Source: Planctomycetaceae bacterium (GTDB taxonomy: Bacteria > Planctomycetota > Planctomycetia > Pirellulales > Thermoguttaceae). Taken from it: a stretch of 12,299 nucleotides of DNA. The stretch's first letter is position 1, and each line of letters opens with the position of its first letter. Location of the stretch: assembly GCA_031261125.1 (NCBI GenBank), contig JAISJZ010000260.1, positions 1-12,299 of the forward strand, written 5' to 3'. The position numbers and the translations under genes were made by a program. Positions 7,030-12,299 of the stretch are shown piece after piece. The notes under the pieces were generated by a model. The model did not search any database. It was not told the origin of the DNA and saw nothing but the letters and a program-made list of their open reading frames with translations.

Positions 7030-7487
7030 GCGGCATCGAACAGTACGACCGGAACAATTTGTACTTCGTTTATCCGTCCAACTGGAGTATTGACGAATCC
7101 GAAATGGAAACGCCGGAAGGCACGGTGCAGTTGTCAAACGGCGGCGGGGCGTTCTGGCTGCTCAAAAAATACCCGTTCGGAACGAATCCCGATGATGTTG
7201 CCCGCAGCGTTATTAAAATAATGCAGCAGGAGTACGATGACATCGAAATTGACCGGTTCGATAAAATAGTGTTCGATAAGAATATCACCGGTTTTGAAAT
7301 GACGTTTTTCTATCTCGACTTGATGAACTCGGCGCAAGTCCTGTGTTTTGAACAGGACGGCATAATGTACGCTGTTTTCTGGCAGACCGGTAATCAGTTG
7401 ATTATTCTGCCGGAAGAGGATGCTCCGACCGACAGGGTATTGGAAGCAATAACCCTTTCGCTATTGAAAGGCGAACCGGCGGCTTGA
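7026..7487 (+). CDS. PsbP/DUF1795-like small protein (153 aa)
   Basis: 153 aa without signal peptide, membrane span or cysteine pair. The opening YFVYPSNWSIDESEMETPEG, then alternating beta strands (GAFWLLKKYPFG; ITGFEMTFFYLD; AQVLCFEQDGIMYAVFWQ) and a final helix, resemble the alpha/beta sandwich of PsbP, Mog1 and DUF1795 proteins. That is a fold-level guess and gives no biochemical function. The start is supported by GGAG (7014-7017) 8 nt before the ATG and by the 4-nt overlap with the gene before it. Its stop codon overlaps the -35 of the permease promoter. Confidence 0.7.
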   Translation: MSGIEQYDRNNLYFVYPSNWSIDESEMETPEGTVQLSNGGGAFWLLKKYPFGTNPDDVARSVIKIMQQEYDDIEIDRFDKIVFDKNITGFEMTFFYLDLMNSAQVLCFEQDGIMYAVFWQTGNQLIILPEEDAPTDRVLEAITLSLLKGEPAA

Positions 7488-7512
7488 CAACGGGCAGCGG
7501 CAGGATTAGCAT
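7484..7512 (+). promoter_or_regulatory. Promoter of the ABC permease gene
   Basis: A perfect TTGACA (7484-7489) overlaps the preceding stop codon; after 17 bp comes TAGCAT (7507-7512, four of six matches). The predicted start, near 7519, would give a leader of about 35 nt that contains no G at all. This is the best -35 in the window. Confidence 0.55.
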
Positions 7513-7554
7513 ACAGTCCACTATTCACTCCCCCCTATCCCCTCTCCTTTCTCA

Positions 7555-8904
7555 ATGCCGCTTTGGAAAATTGCTTGGCGCAGCATTCAGCACCGTTCAC
7601 TCGCTTCGGCATTGACCGCGTTCTCAATGGGACTCGGCGTTGCTCTTGTGGTTGCCGTCATTGTGATTTACGGCGTGCTGAATCAAACGTTTATGCGCAG
7701 CGCACAAGGGTATGACATCGTTGTCGGACCGCCGAAAGGTTCGCCGCTCGAAGTCGTTCTCGGTGCTGTGTTCTATTCCGGTTATTTAAGCGATACGATT
7801 CCATACGATTATTTCCGGCAACTGGAAACGGGCAGGTACAGCCCGGAAGTGGAAACAGCGATTCCGATTGCGCTCGGCGACCATATTTTCGGGATGCCGG
7901 TCATTGCAACCGCACCGAAGTATTTCACGAAACTAAAATACCTCGAAAAGTACAATTACACGTTTTCAAGCGGCGGAAATATGTCGGCAGACAGCGATTT
8001 TGAAGCCGTTCTCGGATACACGGCGGCAAAAAAAGCAAAGTTAAAAGCCGGTGATAAATTCAAGCCGACGCTGGCGAAACACATCCCGTCAAAAGAATTT
8101 CCCGAACCGGACAGTTTTACCGTTGCCGGAATTCTCGACCCGACCGGTACACCGAACGACCAAGCGTTTTTCATCAACATCGAAGGTTTTTTCATAATGA
8201 ATGACCACCTGCCGAAAAGTGCGCTGAACGATGTAATGAGCAAACGGCAAACGGAAGATAAGGGAACGGAAGCGGGCGGTAAAAGAATTTCTGCGGTTCT
8301 CGTTTTGACAAAGGTGCAGGACATTAAACCGACGGTAACGAAAGATGAACGCGGGATGGAGACGGTCAACATTGAACGTCTGGAATCGCAGAAGTTCGAC
8401 CCGGCAACGATGTCGCTTGCCGACCGTCTCGTGCAGGACTTGGACGTACAGGTGGCAAAACCGGCGTATGAAATTACCCGCTTGTTTGAAATGATTGTCG
8501 GTAAAATTCAAATTGTTCTCATCATTTTTGCCGTCCTTGTGATTTTCGTAGCGGGAATCGGTATGATGGTTTCGATTTACAATTCGATGAACGAACGCCG
8601 GCAGGAAATTGCGATAATGCGGGCGTTGGGCGCAAAACGGGCAACCGTAATGTCGATTATTCTCCTTGAATCCATTTTACTGTCGCTCGGCGGCGGTTTA
8701 ATCGGAATGGTAATCGGACACGGATTGCTTATCGGTATCGGTCCGATTATTGCGTCGGCGGTGATGGTCGTGGTCAATCCGTTCCATTTTCAACCGATGG
8801 AATTGGCGTTAATACCGGGCTTGCTGGTGCTTGCGTCGTTAGTCGGTTATTTACCGGCGGTCATAGCGTACCGGACGGACGTTGCCCAATCACTGAATCC
8901 GTAA
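7555..8904 (+). CDS. ABC transporter permease, FtsX/MacB/LolC-E type
   Basis: 449 aa. The architecture is that of type VII (MacB/LolCDE/FtsX) permeases: TM1 at ~17-42, a large extracytoplasmic domain at ~45-310, then TM2 ~316-342, TM3 ~365-395 and TM4 ~416-440. The segment NERRQEIAIMRALGAKRA (346-363) just after TM2 is the hallmark cytoplasmic coupling helix that contacts the ATPase. Such proteins use ATP hydrolysis in the cytoplasm to move lipoproteins, peptides or antibiotics at the periplasmic face (mechanotransmission). The likely ATPase partner is the LolD-like gene at 10351, although a DUF1080 gene and a terminator intervene. No membrane-fusion (MacA-like) or outer-membrane partner is in the window. 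The ATG at 7555 begins the normal N-terminus (PLWKIAWRSI); it has no Shine-Dalgarno site. Substrate unknown. Confidence 0.9.
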   Translation: MPLWKIAWRSIQHRSLASALTAFSMGLGVALVVAVIVIYGVLNQTFMRSAQGYDIVVGPPKGSPLEVVLGAVFYSGYLSDTIPYDYFRQLETGRYSPEVETAIPIALGDHIFGMPVIATAPKYFTKLKYLEKYNYTFSSGGNMSADSDFEAVLGYTAAKKAKLKAGDKFKPTLAKHIPSKEFPEPDSFTVAGILDPTGTPNDQAFFINIEGFFIMNDHLPKSALNDVMSKRQTEDKGTEAGGKRISAVLVLTKVQDIKPTVTKDERGMETVNIERLESQKFDPATMSLADRLVQDLDVQVAKPAYEITRLFEMIVGKIQIVLIIFAVLVIFVAGIGMMVSIYNSMNERRQEIAIMRALGAKRATVMSIILLESILLSLGGGLIGMVIGHGLLIGIGPIIASAVMVVVNPFHFQPMELALIPGLLVLASLVGYLPAVIAYRTDVAQSLNP

Positions 8905-8937
8905 CATTTTTATTTCACCCTTTATTCCCCCCAACCA

Positions 8938-10221
8938 ATGAAAAGAACCGTTTCTGTCTTTTTCTGTTTCGTACTGACAAGTGCGTTCCTCTTCGCCGAG
9001 GAGAACGCCCCGAATACGCTGTCTCCCCAAGAGCAAGCCGAGGGTTTCCAACTCCTCTTCGACGGGAAAATACTGCCGCCGGACATCTGGCAAAGTGCCG
9101 TCGCCGGCTATCCGGTTGAAGACGGCGTTGTCGTCTGCCGCAAAGGCGGAAACTTGTTGACCGCCAAGGAATACGGCGACTTCGTGTTCCGGTTTGAGTT
9201 CGCTCTCCCGCCGGGCGGAAATAACGGGGTCGGCATCCGGGCGGAATCGCCGGACAAAGACGCTGCCTACTACGGTATGGAAGTGCAAATCCTTGACAAT
9301 ACGTCGCCGAAGTATGCGAAGTTAGAGGACGCGCAGTATCACGGTTCGATTTACAAAGTAGCCGCCTCGAAACGGAACGCCGAAAAGAACGATTACCTCA
9401 AACCGGTCGGCGAATGGAATACCGAAGAAATTATTGCCGCCGGTTCCCGTATCACCGTCATTCTCAACGGCGAAATTATCGTTGACAAAGATATTGCGGG
9501 GATTGATTTGCCGTCGCATCCGGGTTTGCACCGGGAAAAGGGCTTCGTAGGATTCCTCGGTCACGGCGACCCGGTGAAGTTCCGCAATATCCGCATTAAG
9601 GAGTTGAATACGCTGACCGGACAGGAACAAAAGGAAGGATTTACGCTGCTTTTTGACGGCAAGACGCTTTCACCGGAACTTTGGAACGGCGACATTAAAG
9701 GTTATCGGGTTGAAAACGATGTTCTTGTCTGCCGCGGCGGAAACATTCTGACGAAGAAAGAATACGGCGACTTCACGTTCCGGTTTGAATTCAAACTTCC
9801 GCCCGGCGGCAACAACGGTGTCGGTTTCCGTTGTCCGGCAGGCGGCGGCAGTTTCGACGGCTTCGAGATTCAAATCCTTGACCACTTCGATAAGAAGTAC
9901 AAAAACAAAGACGGCAGTTTTTGGTTGCAGCCGTATCAGTATCACGGTTCCATTTACGGCACGATACCGGCGAACCGGTACCCGGACAAGAACGATTATC
10001 AAAAGCCGGTCGGACAGTGGAACTACGAAGAGGTATCGTTAAAAGGGTCGCAAATCAAAGTCGTCTTGAACGGCGGCGTGCTGGTCGATGCGAACCTTGA
10101 CGATTACAAGGACAAGGACTTGAAAGACCACCGTCCGAAGGGACTCGACCGGAAATCCGGCTTTGTCGGTTTTCTCGGTCATTCCGACCCGGTGGAATTC
10201 CGTAACGTCCGAATCAAGTAA
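8938..10221 (+). CDS. Secreted protein with two tandem DUF1080 (3-keto-disaccharide hydrolase) domains
   Basis: 427 aa. A signal peptide covers residues 1-20 (MKR, hydrophobic core, FLFA before EEN). Two DUF1080 (PF06439) concanavalin-like domains follow, about 28-222 and 226-427. They share the blocks GFxLLFDGK, KEYGDFxFRFEF, LPPGGNNGVG, QYHGSIY, KNDYxKPVG, and GFVGFLGHxDPVxFRNxRIK. Some members of this family hydrolyse 3-keto-glucosides; others probably only bind glycans. Domain 2 is slightly longer, with an insertion around 317-332. The gene lies 33 nt after the permease stop with no promoter visible, so it may be read from the permease promoter; a terminator follows. The leader from 8905 to 8937 contains no G and no Shine-Dalgarno site. 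Domain calls are firm; the reaction is inferred from the family. Confidence 0.9.
   Translation: MKRTVSVFFCFVLTSAFLFAEENAPNTLSPQEQAEGFQLLFDGKILPPDIWQSAVAGYPVEDGVVVCRKGGNLLTAKEYGDFVFRFEFALPPGGNNGVGIRAESPDKDAAYYGMEVQILDNTSPKYAKLEDAQYHGSIYKVAASKRNAEKNDYLKPVGEWNTEEIIAAGSRITVILNGEIIVDKDIAGIDLPSHPGLHREKGFVGFLGHGDPVKFRNIRIKELNTLTGQEQKEGFTLLFDGKTLSPELWNGDIKGYRVENDVLVCRGGNILTKKEYGDFTFRFEFKLPPGGNNGVGFRCPAGGGSFDGFEIQILDHFDKKYKNKDGSFWLQPYQYHGSIYGTIPANRYPDKNDYQKPVGQWNYEEVSLKGSQIKVVLNGGVLVDANLDDYKDKDLKDHRPKGLDRKSGFVGFLGHSDPVEFRNVRIK
9019..10218 (+). repeat. Internal duplication inside the DUF1080 gene
   Basis: The two halves (9019-9603 and 9613-10218) encode homologous domains and retain clear nucleotide similarity in places, for example GAATACGGCGACTTC near 9171 and again near 9762, each followed by GTTCCGGTTTGA. 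This points to an in-gene duplication with later divergence, or gene conversion between the halves. Confidence 0.8.
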
Positions 10222-10267
10222 CATCTGTTGTTTTACCCTCTAAAAGGGAACAGCGAAGTCATCACAG

Positions 10268-10300
10268 CCGTTGCCGTCATCAGGCAACGGTTTGTTGTTT
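10268..10300 (+). terminator. Rho-independent terminator after the DUF1080 gene
   Basis: CCGTTGCC (10268-10275) pairs exactly with GGCAACGG (10283-10290) across a 7-nt loop, followed by a T-rich tail (TTTGTTGTTT). It lies 46 nt after the DUF1080 stop and upstream of the ABC ATPase promoter, so the ATPase is likely transcribed separately. Confidence 0.8.
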
Positions 10301-10334
10301 GCTGATTTTTGCCCTTTCTCAAAACCGGTTCGTT

Positions 10335-10343
10335 TGCTACAAT
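10335..10343 (+). promoter_or_regulatory. Extended -10 promoter of the ABC ATPase gene
   Basis: TG-C-TACAAT is an extended -10 with one mismatch in the hexamer; no good -35 at normal spacing, which extended -10 promoters tolerate. The -10 ends 7 nt before the ATG at 10351, so transcription would start at or next to the start codon and the message would be leaderless. Confidence 0.5.
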
Positions 10344-10350
10344 ATGCAGT

Positions 10351-11052
10351 ATGCAGTTAGCCGCTAAACTTGTCGATGTCAAAAAAGAATACGTTCTTAA
10401 AGGAGAAACAGTAAGAGCGTTGCGCGGTGTCAGTATGGAAATCCCCGAAGGCGATTACCTCGCCATTATGGGGGCTTCCGGTTCGGGAAAAAGCACAATG
10501 CTGAACATTCTCGGTTGTCTTGACAAACCGACGAGCGGCAAGATTTACCTCGGCAGCGACGACATCACAACGCTGGACGATTGGCATCTGTCGAATATCC
10601 GCGGTTCCCGTATCGGGTTCGTGTTTCAATCCTACAACCTCGTCCAGCAGTTGACGGTGCTGGAAAATATCGAAGTACCGCTGTTCTATCAAGGCAACGT
10701 GTCCCGCAAATCCCGGCAGCGGTGCATTGAATTAGCCGAAATGGTCGGCTTGAAAGACCGGCTGAATCACCGTCCGACGCAACTGTCCGGCGGACAGCAG
10801 CAGCGGGTCGCGATTGCCCGGTCGCTGGTCAACAACCCGTATTTTATTTTGGCAGACGAACCGACGGGCAACCTCGATTCCGTTACCACGGAGGAAATTC
10901 TGCAACTGCTTGACCGGCTCAACGCCGAAGGACGGACGATTATTCTGGTAACGCACGAAACGAACGTCGGCGAGCGGGCAAAACGGATTATCTGGCTCAA
11001 AGACGGCGAAGTGGAAAAAGAAGTAAATAACCGCAAGACAACGGTATTGTAA
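10351..11052 (+). CDS. ABC transporter ATP-binding protein, LolD/MacB type
   Basis: 233 aa, the normal size for LolD-type ATPases. All motifs are intact: Walker A GASGSGKST (41-49), Q-loop Q93 in FVFQSYNL, signature LSGGQ (145-149), Walker B FILADEP (165-171), D-loop GNLD and switch histidine H202 in VTHET. It hydrolyses ATP in the cytoplasm to drive a FtsX/MacB-type permease, most likely the one at 7555. The frame is open from a TTG at 10309, but that lies ahead of the extended -10 (10335-10343); the ATG at 10351 gives the standard N-terminus (AAKLVDVKKEY). There is no room for a Shine-Dalgarno site in the predicted transcript. The start codon sits in a tandem heptamer (ATGCAGT twice, 10344-10357). 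Lipoprotein release versus export of another substrate cannot be decided from sequence. Confidence 0.92.
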   Translation: MQLAAKLVDVKKEYVLKGETVRALRGVSMEIPEGDYLAIMGASGSGKSTMLNILGCLDKPTSGKIYLGSDDITTLDDWHLSNIRGSRIGFVFQSYNLVQQLTVLENIEVPLFYQGNVSRKSRQRCIELAEMVGLKDRLNHRPTQLSGGQQQRVAIARSLVNNPYFILADEPTGNLDSVTTEEILQLLDRLNAEGRTIILVTHETNVGERAKRIIWLKDGEVEKEVNNRKTTVL

Positions 11053-11075
11053 TTGTATTCAAAATGTGGAACAAT
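11047..11075 (+). promoter_or_regulatory. Weak possible promoter of the beta-propeller gene
   Basis: TTGTAA (11047-11052, overlapping the ATPase stop), 17 bp, then AACAAT (11070-11075); each hexamer matches four of six. Predicted start near 11082, before the ATG at 11121. Read-through from the ATPase gene is equally possible, since no convincing terminator lies between. Confidence 0.3.
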
Positions 11076-11120
11076 AGCGGAAAAGATAACTTTGACGCAC
11101 TCCGTTTATCTAACAAAACG

Positions 11121-12299
11121 ATGTTTATGAACCGTTCACTGCCGCTCTTTTTCGCCGTTGTGTTGTCCTTGCCGGTCTTTGCTGCCGATGCGTACAAGGG
11201 TCCTTATGCTTTGACGGTATCGAAGGACGGAACAAAAATTTACATTGCCAATCACGATGCCGGTGAACTTGCCGTCCTGAATACGGCGGACAACAAAATC
11301 GGGCAAACGCTTCCGCTGGGAAAAAAGCCGAACGGACTGATTTTAAGTGCCGACGGTAAAACACTTTACATCACCGCCGGCGGCTCCGGCGGTTCCGTCA
11401 TTTCCGTTGACATCGCGGCAAACAAAGCGGTGAAAGAAGTCCCGGCGGGACACACGCCGACCGGCGGAGCGGCAACACCCGACGGCAAAACGCTGTTCGT
11501 CTGCAACCGGTTCAACGGCACCGTGGCCCAATACGAATTGCCGGATTTGAAATTCGTCAAAAACATCAAAGCGGTGCGGGAACCCCGCGGAGCGGTCTGC
11601 ACGCCGGACGGCAAAACCGTCTATGTAATGAACGGAATGCCGAACGACATCGGCAACATACCGGAAGACCAGGACGCGATGATTGATGTCGCCGCCGAAA
11701 TGACCGCGGTGAATGTTGCGGACGGCAGCACGAAAAACATCCGTTTGCCGAACGGCAGCGGAAGTCAGCACGGTTTGTGCATTTCGCCGGACGGAAAGTA
11801 TGTCTATGTTACGAAAATTTTAGCCCGGTTCCAAATGCCGACGACGCAACTGGAACGCGGCTGGATAAATACCAACGGTATTTCAATTATCGACACGGCG
11901 AAGTTGAACGAAGAGAACGGCGGATTTGTCAATACGGTGCTGCTGGATGACGTTGACCTCGGAGCGGCAAATCCCTGGGGAATCACGGTATCGGCGGACG
12001 GCAAACAACTTTTCGTGGCGGCATCCGGTTCCAATGAGTTAATCATTGTCGATACCGAACCGATGCACAAGAAGTTAGACGCTCTGCCGGAGGAAAATCC
12101 GAACGGCACCGGTTATGCGGGCGGCTCTTCGGCAACGGCAACGCGGGCGGATGTGCCGAACGATTTGGCGTTTCTCGTCGGAATGAAAAAGCGGGTCAGG
12201 TTAAACGGTGTCGGTCCCCGCGGCGTTGCGTTTGCAAACAACAACGTTTATCTCGGTATGTATTTCAGCGATACGGTCGAAAAAGTTAATCTGAATTCG
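11121..12299 (+). CDS. Secreted YVTN-type beta-propeller protein, 3' truncated by the window
   Basis: 393 residues are visible and the frame is open at the right edge. Signal peptide: MFMNRS, hydrophobic core, then LPVFA before ADA. Seven YVTN/lactonase-like blades follow, each with a PDGKxxYV-type strand, for example SKDGTKIYIANHDAGEL, SADGKTLYITAGG, TPDGKTLFVCNRFNGTV, TPDGKTVYVMNG, SPDGKYVYVTKI, SADGKQLFVAASGSNEL and NNNVYLGMYFSDTVEKV. It is probably periplasmic or surface-located. Some planctomycete proteins of this type continue into a c-type cytochrome region; no CxxCH is seen before the window ends, so that remains open. Start: ATG 11121 or 11127 both give a good signal peptide; an in-frame ATG at 11064 would add 19 polar residues in front and is less likely. 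No Shine-Dalgarno site is visible. Function beyond the fold is unknown. Confidence 0.85.
   Translation, partial: MFMNRSLPLFFAVVLSLPVFAADAYKGPYALTVSKDGTKIYIANHDAGELAVLNTADNKIGQTLPLGKKPNGLILSADGKTLYITAGGSGGSVISVDIAANKAVKEVPAGHTPTGGAATPDGKTLFVCNRFNGTVAQYELPDLKFVKNIKAVREPRGAVCTPDGKTVYVMNGMPNDIGNIPEDQDAMIDVAAEMTAVNVADGSTKNIRLPNGSGSQHGLCISPDGKYVYVTKILARFQMPTTQLERGWINTNGISIIDTAKLNEENGGFVNTVLLDDVDLGAANPWGITVSADGKQLFVAASGSNELIIVDTEPMHKKLDALPEENPNGTGYAGGSSATATRADVPNDLAFLVGMKKRVRLNGVGPRGVAFANNNVYLGMYFSDTVEKVNLNS

Noticed and set aside
8089..8511. Minus-strand open frame of 140 codons opposite the permease
   Set aside because: Antisense to the extracytoplasmic domain of a well-supported permease; no independent evidence.
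10309..10350. TTG start for the ABC ATPase
   Set aside because: It precedes the extended -10 element and extends beyond the standard N-terminus of LolD-type proteins.
11052..11075. ATTGT...ACAAT stem after the ABC ATPase
   Set aside because: Only five AT-rich pairs across a 14-nt loop with no T-tract; too weak to call a terminator.
11064..11120. Upstream in-frame ATG for the beta-propeller protein
   Set aside because: It would place 19 polar residues before the signal peptide and lies across the possible -10 element.
11380..11400. GC-rich near-palindrome in the beta-propeller gene
   Set aside because: It is explained by codons for a Gly/Ser-rich loop (AGGSGGS).
11343..11771. Minus-strand open frame of 142 codons opposite the beta-propeller gene
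   Set aside because: It lies antisense to clear YVTN repeats; its His/Arg/Val/Phe-rich composition is typical of a shadow frame.
1..12299. CRISPR arrays, tRNA or rRNA genes, insertion sequences, defence genes
   Set aside because: Looked for on both strands by eye: no regularly spaced repeats, no cloverleaf or rRNA core sequence, no transposase or nuclease-like protein.

Overview
The window looks like a piece of a Planctomycetota chromosome of moderate GC (roughly half), possibly from a gut- or sediment-associated member of the Pirellulales/Thermoguttaceae type. A related PVC phylum (Lentisphaerota, Kiritimatiellota, Verrucomicrobiota) cannot be excluded. The reasons are the mix of secreted carbohydrate-active proteins (sialate O-acetylesterase, GH99-like hydrolase, tandem DUF1080), a secreted YVTN beta-propeller protein, a small all-helical protein of a kind I associate with planctomycetes, and sparse use of Shine-Dalgarno sequences. 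This assignment is inference. No rRNA, tRNA, CRISPR array or mobile element was seen.

Layout. 1-960 (+): 3' part of a SASA-family esterase whose start lies outside the window. It converges on 1065-3218 (-), a secreted GH99-like barrel protein with an inserted beta-sandwich and a C-terminal CBM9-like domain. A perfect 13-bp hairpin lies between them. A divergent spacer (3219-3416) leads into a tight plus-strand operon: DegT-type sugar aminotransferase (3417-4721), GNAT acyltransferase (4721-5293) and acyl carrier protein (5293-5520), joined by two TAATG overlaps. A GT4 glycosyltransferase (5525-6685, -) converges on it, with only 4 nt between the stop codons. Together these four genes look like a small surface-glycan module that makes and transfers an N-acylated amino sugar.

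From 6729 everything is on the plus strand: an 84-aa helical protein and a 153-aa PsbP/DUF1795-like protein (ATGA overlap), then a FtsX/MacB-type ABC permease (7555-8904), a secreted protein made of two tandem DUF1080 domains (8938-10221), a rho-independent terminator, and a LolD/MacB-type ABC ATPase (10351-11052). The permease and ATPase are probably partners although a carbohydrate-active gene and a terminator separate them. The window ends inside a secreted seven-bladed YVTN beta-propeller protein (11121 to the edge).

Best candidates for further attention: the aminotransferase-GNAT-ACP operon with an inverted repeat over its promoter start region; G-free, pyrimidine-rich leaders that replace Shine-Dalgarno sites in front of several genes; the predicted leaderless start of the ABC ATPase inside a duplicated heptamer; and the multi-domain GH99-like hydrolase. 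I see no clearly new defence or mobile system here.
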